DNA of 64,000 bases from Laceyella tengchongensis (lineage in GTDB: Bacteria; Bacillota; Bacilli; Thermoactinomycetales; Thermoactinomycetaceae), in contig NZ_FXTU01000001.1 of the NCBI RefSeq assembly GCF_900182735.1, positions 186,001-250,000 of the forward strand, read 5' to 3'. Of the stretch, positions 52,539 through 64,000 are shown in pieces; positions within the stretch are counted from its first letter, which is position 1; the number at the start of each line of letters is the position of its first letter. The notes under the pieces are model-generated. The model did not search any database, was not told the origin of the DNA, and was given only the letters and a program-made list of their open reading frames with translations. A program made the position numbers and the translations under genes.

Positions 52539-54437
52539 ATGGACATTCTCAAGCGCATTGCCGAGTATCGAAACCGTGAGAAAGAACTTCAATGGGAAGG
52601 AACCTTCGCCGAGTACCTGGATATCATAAAGAAAAATCCCCGAGTAGCTCAAACCGCGCATTCCCGCGTTTATAACATGATCGCCAAAGCCGGTATTGAA
52701 ACCGACTCGCAAGGGAATAAAAAATACCTTTTCTTCAGCAAGGAATTATTCGGACTGGAGCGTGCCATTGAGCGCCTCGTCGAAGAATATTTCCACTCGG
52801 CCGCGCGCCGCTTAGACGTGCGCAAACGGATTCTGCTGTTGATGGGGCCTGTCAGCGGCGGAAAGTCTACCATTGTCACTTTGCTCAAAAAGGGGTTGGA
52901 AGAATACTCGCGCACCGATGAGGGCGCCCTTTACGGCATTAAGGGATGCCCGATGCATGAAGAACCGCTCAACCTGATACCGCGTGAACTTCGTCCGGAA
53001 TTTGAACAAGAGTTTGGCGTCCGCATTGAAGGCAATCTGTGCCCTTCTTGCCGCTTCCGGTTGCAAGAGGAATATGGAGGCCGCATCGAAGATGTGATCA
53101 TTGAGCGGGTACTCTTGTCCGAAGATGAGCGCGTCGGCATCGGCACATTTAGTCCCTCCGACCCAAAATCGCAAGACATCGCCGACTTGACCGGTAGCAT
53201 CGATTTCTCCACCATCACCGAGTATGGTTCCGAATCCGACCCGCGCGCCTACCGGTTTGATGGAGAGTTGAACAAAGCCAACCGCGGACTGATGGAGTTC
53301 CAGGAGATGTTGAAGTGCGATGAGAAGTTTTTGTGGAATTTGCTTTCACTGACCCAAGAAGGGAACTTCAAAGCAGGCCGCTTCGCCTTGATCTCCGCCG
53401 ATGAAGTGATTGTGGCCCATACCAATGAGACGGAGTACAAAGCCTTCATCGCCAACAAAAAGAACGAAGCGCTCCAATCACGGATCATCGTGATGCCGGT
53501 GCCGTATAACTTAAGTGTCACTCAAGAAGAGAACATCTACAAAAAACTGATCCAGCAAAGCGATCTGGCCCACATTCACATCGCCCCACATTCGCTTAGA
53601 GCTGCCGCTATCTTCTCCGTCCTGACCCGCCTGAAAGAATCCAAGAAGCAAGGCGTTGACCTGCTCAAAAAGATGCGCCTCTATGATGGCGAATCGGTCG
53701 AAGGTATGGCCGATATCGATATCGAGGAACTGCGCAATGAGCATCTCGACGAAGGCATGGACGGAATCGACCCTCGCTATGTGATCAACCGCATCTCCAG
53801 CGCATTGATCAAGACAGAAGCCAACTTTGTCGGAGCATTAGATATCTTGCGCTCCCTCAAGGAAGGGCTAGATCAACACCCGTCCATCACCCCCGAACAA
53901 CGCGAAAAATTCCTCAACTTCATTTCCATCGCCCGCAAAGAATATGATGAAATCGCCAAAAAAGAAGTGCAAAAAGCCTTTGTCTACTCCTATGAAGAAT
54001 CGGCCAAAACCTTGATGGACAATTATCTCGACAATGTTGAAGCGTATTGCAACTGGCAAAAGATCCGCGATCCGATCACTGGAGAGGAGCTGGAGCCAGA
54101 TGAAAAGCTGATGCGCTCGATCGAAGAGCAAATCGGCATTTCTGAAAACGCCAAAAAAGCATTCCGCGAAGAGATTCTCATCCGCATTTCCGCTTATGCC
54201 CGCAAAGGCAAGCGTTTTGACTACAACACCCACCCTCGCCTGCGGGAAGCGATCCAGAAAAAGCTGTTTGCCGACTTGAAAGACGTAGTAAAAATTACCA
54301 CCACCACCAAGACGCCAGACGAAAACCAATTGAAAAAAATCAATGAGGTGATCAAGCGCCTCGTCGAAGATTACGGGTACACCCCGGCCAGCGCCAATGA
54401 ACTGCTTCGCTATGTAGGCAGCCTGTTGAATCGCTAA
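52539..54437 (+). CDS. prkA: PrkA serine protein kinase
   Basis: 632 residues, ATG with AAGGAGAGGAGG upstream. The N-terminal AAA-type ATPase/protease domain has LLMGPVSGGKSTIVTL (Walker A), and the C-terminal half is the PrkA domain that gives protein kinase activity in Bacillus and E. coli YeaG. In B. subtilis prkA is expressed in sporulation and affects the sigma-K pathway. It is followed after 60 bp by yhbH, the usual partner. The SpoVR-type gene that often accompanies them is not in the window. Confidence 0.96.
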   Translation: MDILKRIAEYRNREKELQWEGTFAEYLDIIKKNPRVAQTAHSRVYNMIAKAGIETDSQGNKKYLFFSKELFGLERAIERLVEEYFHSAARRLDVRKRILLLMGPVSGGKSTIVTLLKKGLEEYSRTDEGALYGIKGCPMHEEPLNLIPRELRPEFEQEFGVRIEGNLCPSCRFRLQEEYGGRIEDVIIERVLLSEDERVGIGTFSPSDPKSQDIADLTGSIDFSTITEYGSESDPRAYRFDGELNKANRGLMEFQEMLKCDEKFLWNLLSLTQEGNFKAGRFALISADEVIVAHTNETEYKAFIANKKNEALQSRIIVMPVPYNLSVTQEENIYKKLIQQSDLAHIHIAPHSLRAAAIFSVLTRLKESKKQGVDLLKKMRLYDGESVEGMADIDIEELRNEHLDEGMDGIDPRYVINRISSALIKTEANFVGALDILRSLKEGLDQHPSITPEQREKFLNFISIARKEYDEIAKKEVQKAFVYSYEESAKTLMDNYLDNVEAYCNWQKIRDPITGEELEPDEKLMRSIEEQIGISENAKKAFREEILIRISAYARKGKRFDYNTHPRLREAIQKKLFADLKDVVKITTTTKTPDENQLKKINEVIKRLVEDYGYTPASANELLRYVGSLLNR

Positions 54438-54497
54438 GCTGGTGTTGCAAGTGGCTCCCTTGTTAGTCACCCAGACTCCATCCGGGAGGTGAAAGAT

Positions 54498-55643
54498 ATG
54501 TCACACCCCCATTTCAGCGTGTCAGAGGAAGACTGGTCGCTTCACCGCAAGGGTTATGAAGACCAACGCCGCCACCAAGAGAAGGTGAAAGAAGCCATCC
54601 GTAAAAATCTGCCTGACCTGGTCAGTGAAGAAAGCATCATCATGTCCGACGGGCAACAAATTATCAAAATCCCCATCCGCTCCATGGAAGAATATCGCTT
54701 TCGCTACAACTACAACAAAGGTAAACACGTCGGCCAAGGCAATGGCGACAGCAAAGTTGGTGATGTATTGGGCAAAGATTCGTCGTCGGGCCAAGCCGGG
54801 CCAGGCAAAGGTCAAGGCGCTGGTGACCAAGCGGGCATGGATTATTATGAAGCAGAAATCTCCATTGCTGAGCTGGAAGGGATGCTCTTCGCCGAAATGG
54901 AGCTGCCCCACCTCGAGCGCAAAGAACAGCTAGAAATCACCACCGACGATATCCGGTTCAACGACGTCCGCAAAAAAGGCCTGATGGGCAACATCGACAA
55001 GCGCCGCACCTTACTCTCCGCCATCAAGCGAAATGCTATAACGGGTCGCAAAAAAATCCGCATCCATGACGACGACCTGCGGTTCAAAACGTGGGATGAC
55101 GTCGTCGTACCCCACTCCAATGCTGTCGTCATCGCCATGATGGACACATCCGGCTCCATGGGCGTCTTTGAAAAATACATTGCCCGCAGCTTCTTTTTCT
55201 GGATGGTTCGTTTCCTCCGCACCAAATACGAAAACGTCGAGATCGTCTTCATCGCACACCACACCGAAGCCAAAATCGTGAGCGAAGAATCCTTTTTTAC
55301 CAAAGGGGAAAGCGGGGGAACCATCTGTTCCTCCGCTTACCGCAAAGCCCTCGAAGTTATCGACAGCCACTATCCCCCAGACCGCTACAACATCTATCCC
55401 TTTCACTTCTCCGACGGGGATAACCTCAGCTCCGACAACGAACGGTGTGTCGGACTAGTCAAGGAAATCCTTAAACGATCCAATCTCTTCGGCTACGGAG
55501 AAGTAAACCAGTACAACCGCAACAGCACCTTGATGAGCGCTTACCGGCATGTAAAAGAAGATCGGTTCTCTTATTTTGTGATCAGAGAAAAAGCGCAAGT
55601 GTATGAGGCATTGAAGCATTTCTTTGGGAAGAAGGAAGCGTAA
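54498..55643 (+). CDS. yhbH: Sporulation protein YhbH (DUF444, VWA-like)
   Basis: 381 residues from the ATG at 54498 (GGGAGGTGAAAG upstream). DUF444 family; a MIDAS-like MDTSGSMG (about 218-225) marks a von Willebrand A fold. A glycine-rich linker lies at about 88-112 (DSSSGQAGPGKGQG). YhbH/YeaH is co-expressed with PrkA in sporulation and stress. A terminator at 55658-55692 follows. A degenerate copy of its last 38 codons occurs at 61052-61167, the sign of an old duplication. Confidence 0.95.
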   Translation: MSHPHFSVSEEDWSLHRKGYEDQRRHQEKVKEAIRKNLPDLVSEESIIMSDGQQIIKIPIRSMEEYRFRYNYNKGKHVGQGNGDSKVGDVLGKDSSSGQAGPGKGQGAGDQAGMDYYEAEISIAELEGMLFAEMELPHLERKEQLEITTDDIRFNDVRKKGLMGNIDKRRTLLSAIKRNAITGRKKIRIHDDDLRFKTWDDVVVPHSNAVVIAMMDTSGSMGVFEKYIARSFFFWMVRFLRTKYENVEIVFIAHHTEAKIVSEESFFTKGESGGTICSSAYRKALEVIDSHYPPDRYNIYPFHFSDGDNLSSDNERCVGLVKEILKRSNLFGYGEVNQYNRNSTLMSAYRHVKEDRFSYFVIREKAQVYEALKHFFGKKEA

Positions 55644-55655
55644 ACTGGAAGGACT

Positions 55656-55695
55656 CCACCTCTCTGGCAAAATATTAGAGAGGTGGTTTTTTTAG
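55656..55695 (+). terminator. Terminator of prkA-yhbH
   Basis: CCACCTCTCT pairs with AGAGAGGTGG and is followed by TTTTTTTAG. Confidence 0.9.
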
Positions 55696-55841
55696 TGTCG
55701 AGTAACGAAGATGCTGGCAGTGCTTGTGGAGTATGGCTTCATGGATGATCCAGGCTTGGAAGAAGCGGATCAGCCTCCAATGAATACGACGGCCAGAACA
55801 TAATTTATTGGATGTGGGAAGAGATTGATCAAGCTATATCC

Positions 55842-56060
55842 TCAGTTGCAATGTGCTGAGATTTTCCAGACAATTGAAGGTGAAGGTATTCCTATAATCG
55901 ATTCAGACATTTGTGGTTTTGGTTTCATCGTTGGCTTAGGTTCTTCCACCATCGTTTGCCGGCCTGCATCGGGAGATGAATAGCTATAAAGATACAAACC
56001 TGCGCCAATCGTTACGAGCAAAATGATTCCCACCAGCATTATCCGTTGCATGTATAACAT
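55842..56060 (-). CDS. Small single-pass membrane protein
   Basis: About 72 residues from an ATG at 56060, five bases after AAAAGG; the ATG at 56051 is also possible. One membrane segment (MLVGIILLVTIGAGLYLYS) is followed by a proline/lysine-rich tail (EEPKPTMKPKPQ). The last codons look random, so it may be truncated. Unknown function. The preceding 150 bp on the plus strand (from 55711) include a 31-codon frame, MLAVLVEYGFMDDPG, which may be debris of another gene. Confidence 0.45.
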   Translation of the reverse strand: MLYMQRIMLVGIILLVTIGAGLYLYSYSSPDAGRQTMVEEPKPTMKPKPQMSESIIGIPSPSIVWKISAHCN

Positions 56061-56105
56061 CATCCTTTTATCAAGTTGATTCGTCGGTTTAATGATGAAT
56101 TGAGT

Positions 56106-56396
56106 TTATTCCTGATTCTTTTCAACCTTTTCCGCCCATACTTGTTCAAACTCTTCTTTGGAGATTTCCCGGGCATGTAATACCGGATTTGCATTGATCT
56201 CTTCAACACTCGGAATCGGCCCTTCACTCAAGCCAGTTGCTCCATTATCCATCAGTTCTGTTGTGGCATAACCAATTCTGCCGTCCCGAAAAATCTCAAT
56301 TTTGCGAGTTTCATATCGTTCTTCATCTAACTCCGAATAAATAAGAACGGGATGCTGAGGATTATCGTGTTCCCATTCACATACCATGTAGTTCAT
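56106..56396 (-). CDS. DUF6881-like small protein
   Basis: 96 residues, ATG with AAGGGGGGA upstream. The pattern WEHDNPQHPVLIYSELDEERYETRKIEIFRDGRIGYA, broken here as WEHDNPQHPVLIYSELDE-ERYETRKIEIFRDGRIGYA, looks like the small DUF6881 family. Such proteins occur in strain-variable regions and some sit near toxin systems, where they may be immunity proteins. No toxin gene is seen beside it here. Acidic (many E and D). Family assignment is from memory of the motif and moderate in confidence. Confidence 0.65.
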   Translation of the reverse strand: MNYMVCEWEHDNPQHPVLIYSELDEERYETRKIEIFRDGRIGYATTELMDNGATGLSEGPIPSVEEINANPVLHAREISKEEFEQVWAEKVEKNQE

Positions 56397-56503
56397 TATA
56401 AATGTCCCCCCTTCACATTTTATAGCGTTGCATTTTTCAATACGACGACTTAACCGCGCACAACCACTTTCTCATTCAGGTAGCATTCACTTAAATAGAT
56501 TGA

Positions 56504-56821
56504 TCAGATTTGGAATTCATCATCTCGGATCTTTTCCTTGAATTCGCGTGGTTTCTCTTTTTGAAGTAACTGTTTGAGAGAAGGATTGTTTCTATCGCTT
56601 TTATGGACACATATGTAAGTTTCACCATTGTTATGAACCAAGGCAAACTTGCAAGTCAACGCTTTTAGCCTGTCATTGGCTACTGAAGGCAATTTGGTAG
56701 CAACAATCTCTTTATGATCCCCTAATTCGCTTATACTGACCTGATTCCCTTTGTTTTGACTGAGTTTATTGTGTAACACCTTCATAAATTCGCTTTTAAA
56801 GATGGAGTAGTCGTTATTCAA
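56504..56821 (-). CDS. Hypothetical protein, possibly 5' truncated membrane protein
   Basis: 105 residues from a TTG at 56821 with only a weak ribosome site. The same frame is open further upstream to about 56873 and would add the hydrophobic stretch YILLAIFIGYWGFIL, but no ATG, GTG or TTG lies there. Either the gene starts at TTG or its true N-terminus has been lost. The visible part is basic and soluble (KVLHNKLSQNKGNQVSISELG). No family is recognised. Confidence 0.45.
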   Translation of the reverse strand: MNNDYSIFKSEFMKVLHNKLSQNKGNQVSISELGDHKEIVATKLPSVANDRLKALTCKFALVHNNGETYICVHKSDRNNPSLKQLLQKEKPREFKEKIRDDEFQI

Positions 56822-56879
56822 ACTGAGGATAAACCCCCAGTATCCAATAAAAATAGCCAGAAGTATATATTTATCATGG

Positions 56880-57393
56880 GATCTTCATATAGGGGTTAAT
56901 TAATTGCAGTATTAACTTTGCCAAACATATGTGTTTTCCTATGGCATTTTTGTTTTTACCGTTACATTACTTTTAGGTATATAGGCTGTAAGGTTTGCGT
57001 TTATGAATAGAATTATATGGTGATACATTTTGTTACGCTTATAATAAGAAAGGTGTTCTTCAAAGTGACTCCATTCTCACCTTACAATACGATATAATAA
57101 AATAATAGAAAAGGTTGAGTTAGTAGGAGTGTTTGGGTGATTACTAACTAGAATTACAGTTGAATTAGAACACAAGAAAGATATGGAAAATGGCTCATTT
57201 TTAACTGTTAAATTACATGCTCAGCTATAAATAAAATTAATAAATGAATACCAATACATCTATTTAAATATCAACTGTAGTACTAGTGTCCTTTTTTAAA
57301 AATTAGCTTTTAAAAATTAGCATGCGAACAAATTTACAGAATCATAAGTAACTGAATATTGTTTTTATTAGCGGGGATGTTGGGGGTATCGTT
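56880..57393. other. AT-rich gap before the STAND ATPase gene
   Basis: About 510 bp of very AT-rich sequence with no supported gene on either strand. A direct repeat TTTTAAAAATTAGC occurs twice at about 57293-57320. The promoter of the next gene probably lies here. Confidence 0.4.
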
Positions 57394-60897
<3,504 letters not shown>

Positions 60898-61051
60898 TTT
60901 ATCTTTACAACAGGATTGATAAAAGTATTATAAGTCTACCTATAAATATCAAGATCGAAATCCTGGGATACGTTGCAAACGGCATTATTTATGTTAAGTA
61001 TAGAGACTATATAGTTTTGCAAGTTCAGAGGTTAGACTAAGGTGAAAGATG

Positions 61052-61167
61052 CTTATGATGAGTGTCTACTGGCTTATGAAAGGAGATCGGTTCTCTTACT
61101 TTTTGATTAAGGAAAAAGTGCAAGATATGAGGCGTTGAAGTATTTCTATGGGAAGAAGGAAATATAA
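61052..61167 (+). pseudogene. Degenerate 3' fragment of a second yhbH
   Basis: LMMSVYWLMKGDRFSYFLIKEKVQ, read here in two parts LMMSVYWLMKGD and RFSYFLIKEKVQ, matches the end of the intact yhbH product (LMSAYRHVKEDRFSYFVIREKAQ). After a one-base deletion the frame resumes as YEALKYFYGKKE, again like yhbH. The DNA is also similar (GATCGGTTCTCTTA, GGGAAGAAGGAA). The rest of the gene is gone. Confidence 0.8.
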
Positions 61168-61186
61168 CAGGAATGAGAACCTGAAC

Positions 61187-61228
61187 CCGCCTCTCTAAGC
61201 AGAGAAGCTTAGGAGGCGGGTTTTTGTT
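61187..61228. terminator. Terminator near the yhbH fragment and histidine kinase
   Basis: CCCGCCT...AAGC pairs with GCTT...AGGCGGG and is followed by TTTTT on the plus strand. On the minus strand it lies directly after the kinase stop. Confidence 0.75.
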
Positions 61229-62990
61229 ATGTAACAATCTCTGGCGTCTCCTTTCTTTTTGGCGGCAAGGTGATCGTTACATGGGTTCCGCGATTCACTT
61301 GGCTACTAATCTCAATTTTCCCCCCATGTAATTCAATTAATTGTTTGGCAATGGCCATGCCCAGTCCGGTTCCCCGGTTGGAGCGCTTCGTGCGTGTTCC
61401 TTGATAATAGCGCTGAAATAATCGTGAAACAGTTTGTTCGTCCATGCCGCACCCTTGGTCGATCAACTCGATTTTTAAGGCAGATGTAGTGTTTGGTGTG
61501 GGTGAGGTCGTTTCTTGAAGCCTGACGGTGATGGGAGTATTTGGATCATTGTGGAAGATTGCATTTGTAATCAGGTTCATTAGAGCTCTTTTAAACCATT
61601 GGGGATCGATCGGATACATCACTGTTGTATCATGTGGGAGCTCTAAATGGATATTCACTTCTTCCGTGGCGATCGTGTTCAATACATCAGCAACCAGCAA
61701 ACGGAGAAATTCTTTCATGTCTAAGTAAGTGAGCTCAAGGGGTAACGCGTTGTTCTTGATTCGAAATGTTAAGTTCAAGTCGTCAATTAAATGCTGGATG
61801 TCCTCTGCTTTGCGGATTACCAAATCGAGATACTCTTCCATTTCTTGTTCTGACCATTGATATGAGGGGCTTTTGTAAAGCTCGGCATATCCCTTGATTG
61901 TAGACAAAGGTGTTTTTAAATCATGAGAGACGCCTGCGATCCATTCTTCTCTGGTATGATCAAGCCGTTCACGTTCGGTTTGTACTTCTTGCAAGCGAAA
62001 GCTTAGTTGCTCAACTACTTTGAAAACCTCTTGATAAAGAACATAGGGCTTTTTTAAATGTCCTGTCTGAGGGTCTTTAATCGGACCTGACTTCCGAGTC
62101 GGTTCCTTGTAAATTCCATGGGACAAATTTTCAAGCCAATCCATCAAAAACAATAAAGGAGAACCCAATTTTTGTCCAAAGCGGTAAGAAAACAGCCAAA
62201 AAGCCAGTGGGATCAACACAAGTGACGCAAAAAAAAGCAATGCAATGATTTTGTTTTGTTCCATCTCATGAACAGGAAGGATATCTTCTTTCATAATCCA
62301 AGTAACTTCTTGTCCGCTTAATCGGCCTGACGTGAAATGAAGATCAGAACCACTGCGCTTTGCGTGAACATATTCGCCAGGTGTATATTTGGTTGGAATA
62401 TTTTTGGGTCTGCGATATTGATAAATCTCGGCTCCATTCTTGTCAATAATTTGAACCCAACCTTTACGCTTCTTCACTTCCTCCAGCAAAGGATGGGGAA
62501 TGGTGATGGTCTGATTGTGGCGGATGGTGTGTTTTTTTATTTTTAATAGCAACTCGTTCTTGTTTTTTCGGCCTAAAATCCATGTATAAGTATGATTGTC
62601 GATCGATTGGTACCAGGTATGGATATCATATCCAATCGATTCTGAATTTCTAATGTAATGGGCTAATTGATTTGGAGTATAGTGTTTTGGAATAGAGTCG
62701 GGGGTGTTGTAATGGAAGACTTCCACTCCATCTTTATTTAAAATTTGCACCCATTCGTTTCGTTTCTTCAGTTTCTTCTCCCAAGATGGTGGTAATACGG
62801 GTTTCCCCTGTTCAATATCTGTGGCTGCCACCATTCTTTGCAGAATTTCTTCAGGGAAAAGGTCACTTCGTTGCTCTTCTTTCAGCAAAGAGGCAAAGTA
62901 GTAAAAAGTGACAAATGAAGTGGCTAAGAAAAAAGCTAGAAAAAACACACCAGCCAAAAATTTGACCATTAATCTCTTTTCCAATTTCAT
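61227..62990 (-). CDS. Sensor histidine kinase with duplicated extracellular unit
   Basis: 587 residues. Membrane segments at about 11-33 and 249-268 bound an extracytoplasmic region of about 215 residues. That region holds two copies of one unit: KKRNEWVQILNKDGVEVFHY (from 75) and KKRKGWVQIIDKNGAEIYQY (from 173), each ending in a KYTP or HYTP motif. The HisKA domain has H356 (GVSHDLKTPLS), and the HATPase domain has NLITNAIFHND, DQGCGMDE and GTGLGMAIAKQL. It autophosphorylates and signals to the OmpR-type regulator gene just upstream, which overlaps it by four bases. That regulator is frameshifted, so the pathway may be broken. Confidence 0.93.
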   Translation of the reverse strand: MKLEKRLMVKFLAGVFFLAFFLATSFVTFYYFASLLKEEQRSDLFPEEILQRMVAATDIEQGKPVLPPSWEKKLKKRNEWVQILNKDGVEVFHYNTPDSIPKHYTPNQLAHYIRNSESIGYDIHTWYQSIDNHTYTWILGRKNKNELLLKIKKHTIRHNQTITIPHPLLEEVKKRKGWVQIIDKNGAEIYQYRRPKNIPTKYTPGEYVHAKRSGSDLHFTSGRLSGQEVTWIMKEDILPVHEMEQNKIIALLFFASLVLIPLAFWLFSYRFGQKLGSPLLFLMDWLENLSHGIYKEPTRKSGPIKDPQTGHLKKPYVLYQEVFKVVEQLSFRLQEVQTERERLDHTREEWIAGVSHDLKTPLSTIKGYAELYKSPSYQWSEQEMEEYLDLVIRKAEDIQHLIDDLNLTFRIKNNALPLELTYLDMKEFLRLLVADVLNTIATEEVNIHLELPHDTTVMYPIDPQWFKRALMNLITNAIFHNDPNTPITVRLQETTSPTPNTTSALKIELIDQGCGMDEQTVSRLFQRYYQGTRTKRSNRGTGLGMAIAKQLIELHGGKIEISSQVNRGTHVTITLPPKRKETPEIVT

Positions 62991-63710
62991 TGGGAACCCA
63001 CCTTGTTATTTCCCATGAATTTATAACCCAGGCCGCGAATCGTGATAATATATGTGGGTTTTCTGGGACAGGGCTCGATTTTTTTGCGTAATTGGCCGAT
63101 GTGCACCATCACGGTGTTTTCATAGCCAAAACTTTCTTCCCCCCACACATGATGATACAGTTGTCCCATGCTGAAAATTTGGTAAGGGTTTTTGCATAGA
63201 AAAGCAAGAAGCTTAAATTCCTTGGCGGTACAAGCTACTTCTCTTCCTTCAACAAACAATTGACCACTTTTTTCAATCAGTTTGATTGATTCGGTCATCC
63301 TCATAAATGGCTGAATGCTCAGGAAATGACTTATGATGGGAGTGTTTTCTTTTTAATAGCGCTTTTATTTTGGCAACGATAATCAGCGGATTAAACGGTT
63401 TTTCGATGTAATCATCACCTCCCATGCTATATCCTGTCAGTTTGTCGAGGTCTGTGGTACGAGCGGTAAGGAAAAAAATGGGTGATTCCGTGATGGATCG
63501 TAACTTTCTGCAAACTTCATACCCTTCCAAATCGGGAAGCATCACATCCAAGACAATCAGATCTGGCTGTTTTTCCATGCAAATTTGAATCGCTTCTGCT
63601 CCGGTGGAAGCAGTGAGTATATGACAGAATTCTTCACTTTTCAACGTTTTTGACAGTAATGCTAAAATATCTGGCTCATCATCTACCAGCAAGATTTTTG
63701 TGTTTTCCAT
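62987..63710 (-). pseudogene. OmpR-type response regulator split by a 4-bp tandem duplication
   Basis: The receiver part starts at the ATG at 63710 (AAAGGGAG upstream). It has D10/D11, phospho-acceptor D55 (IVLDVMLPD), FLTART and EKPFNP, and reads to a stop at 63273. The winged-helix part (KLIEKSGQLFVEGREV, then YENTVMVHIGQLRKKIE and RGLGYKF) lies in another frame and ends at 62987, overlapping the kinase start by ATGA. At 63283-63290 the plus strand has TGATTGAT, an exact 4-bp tandem copy. Removing one copy joins the halves seamlessly (DDRIKLIEKSGQ). An ATG at 63304 could start the DNA-binding part alone. This is a recent break, a phase-variable switch, or a sequencing error. Confidence 0.8.
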
Positions 63711-63926
63711 TGATCGAATTCTCCCTTTAAGGTTGGTGGGCATAAATGCAATCAATTGTATGTCAGTTTGCTTGATATTCTATAACCCGCCCCTTTTTGA
63801 TCGACAGGATTTCTTTCAACACTAAAATAAATGGGAGTTTTTTCACACAATCCGGTTTAATTTAATCTTATTTTTAGAGAGGAACCTCCGCAATAATCTT
63901 ATCTGTTACCAATCGTCCTGAGCTCC

Positions 63927-63982
63927 AAAACTAAGGCGTGTCTATCATGATTGAAAACATATGTTAGACACGCCTTAGTTTT
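63927..63982. terminator. Hairpin with 18-bp perfect arms at the window edge
   Basis: AAAACTAAGGCGTGTCTA (63927-63944) pairs perfectly with TAGACACGCCTTAGTTTT (63965-63982), followed by a T-tract on the plus strand. It may end a gene outside the window. The arms resemble the ends of the MITE-like elements (CTAGGGCGTGTCTG). Confidence 0.7.
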
Positions 63983-64000
63983 TTGTTTTTATGATCTAAA

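Noticed and set aside
55711..55803. 31-codon frame MLAVLVEYGFMDDPG...
   Set aside because: Too short and without a ribosome site; perhaps gene debris, but no family could be named.

Overview
The window reads like the chromosome of a spore-forming Bacillota, most likely a thermophilic Bacillales of the Thermoactinomycetaceae type. The evidence is strong AGGAGG ribosome sites, frequent TTG and GTG starts, the prkA-yhbH sporulation pair, a YhzD-like protein, and NucA/NucB-type and glutamyl-endopeptidase-type secreted enzymes. The species call is inference. Most of the window is moderately GC-rich. Two genes are clearly AT-rich and look acquired: an OLD-type nuclease (14.8-16.7 kb) and a STAND-type ATPase (57.4-60.9 kb).

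Layout. 0-4.2 kb: the 3' part of a CWB2 cell-wall-binding protein, a secreted thermonuclease with a lamin-tail domain, an OhrR-type MarR repressor, and a YidC insertase. 4.3-13.0 kb: one 2682-residue iterative polyketide synthase (KS-AT-four tandem ACPs-KR-DH-PPTase-double hotdog thioesterase) and an upstream small EthD-fold gene with its own terminator. 13.2-18.4 kb: an accessory stretch with a MITE-like repeat, a wrecked nucleoside hydrolase, a truncated haemoglobin, the OLD nuclease, and a NucB-like nuclease gene interrupted by one in-frame UAG. 18.4-32.3 kb: two paralogous lipoproteins, a V8-like protease, MscS, an MFS transporter, a beta-lactamase-fold hydrolase, RNase Z, HAD and MBL enzymes, RecQ, lipoate ligase and a hypothetical gene.

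32.8-42.4 kb is a phenylacetate catabolic operon: a TetR regulator with a perfect palindromic operator, paaABCD, paaK, an EthD protein, two 3-hydroxyacyl-CoA dehydrogenase-type genes, a thiolase, an aldehyde dehydrogenase and a FlK-like thioesterase. Together they would activate phenylacetate, epoxidise the ring and beta-oxidise the product. paaE, paaG and fused paaZ are not in the window. 42.5-43.2 kb holds tRNA-Leu(CAA) and three near-identical tRNA-Pro(TGG) genes. 43.2-55.7 kb is housekeeping: HAD phosphatase, family 4 UDG, ABC-class ATPase, RNase HI, QueG, CoaA, Ogt, amidase, TrmL, HAD hydrolase, PrkA, YhbH. 55.8-64 kb is again accessory: small membrane and DUF genes, the STAND-TPR-cysteine-cluster protein, a degenerate second yhbH 3' end, and a two-component system whose response regulator is split by a 4-bp tandem duplication.

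The strongest candidates for something undescribed are the stand-alone PUFA/enediyne-like synthase with a built-in thioesterase and the STAND ATPase fused to a cysteine-cluster domain. A family of short palindromic elements ending in CTAGGGYGTGTCTG, and several fresh gene-breaking mutations, are also notable.
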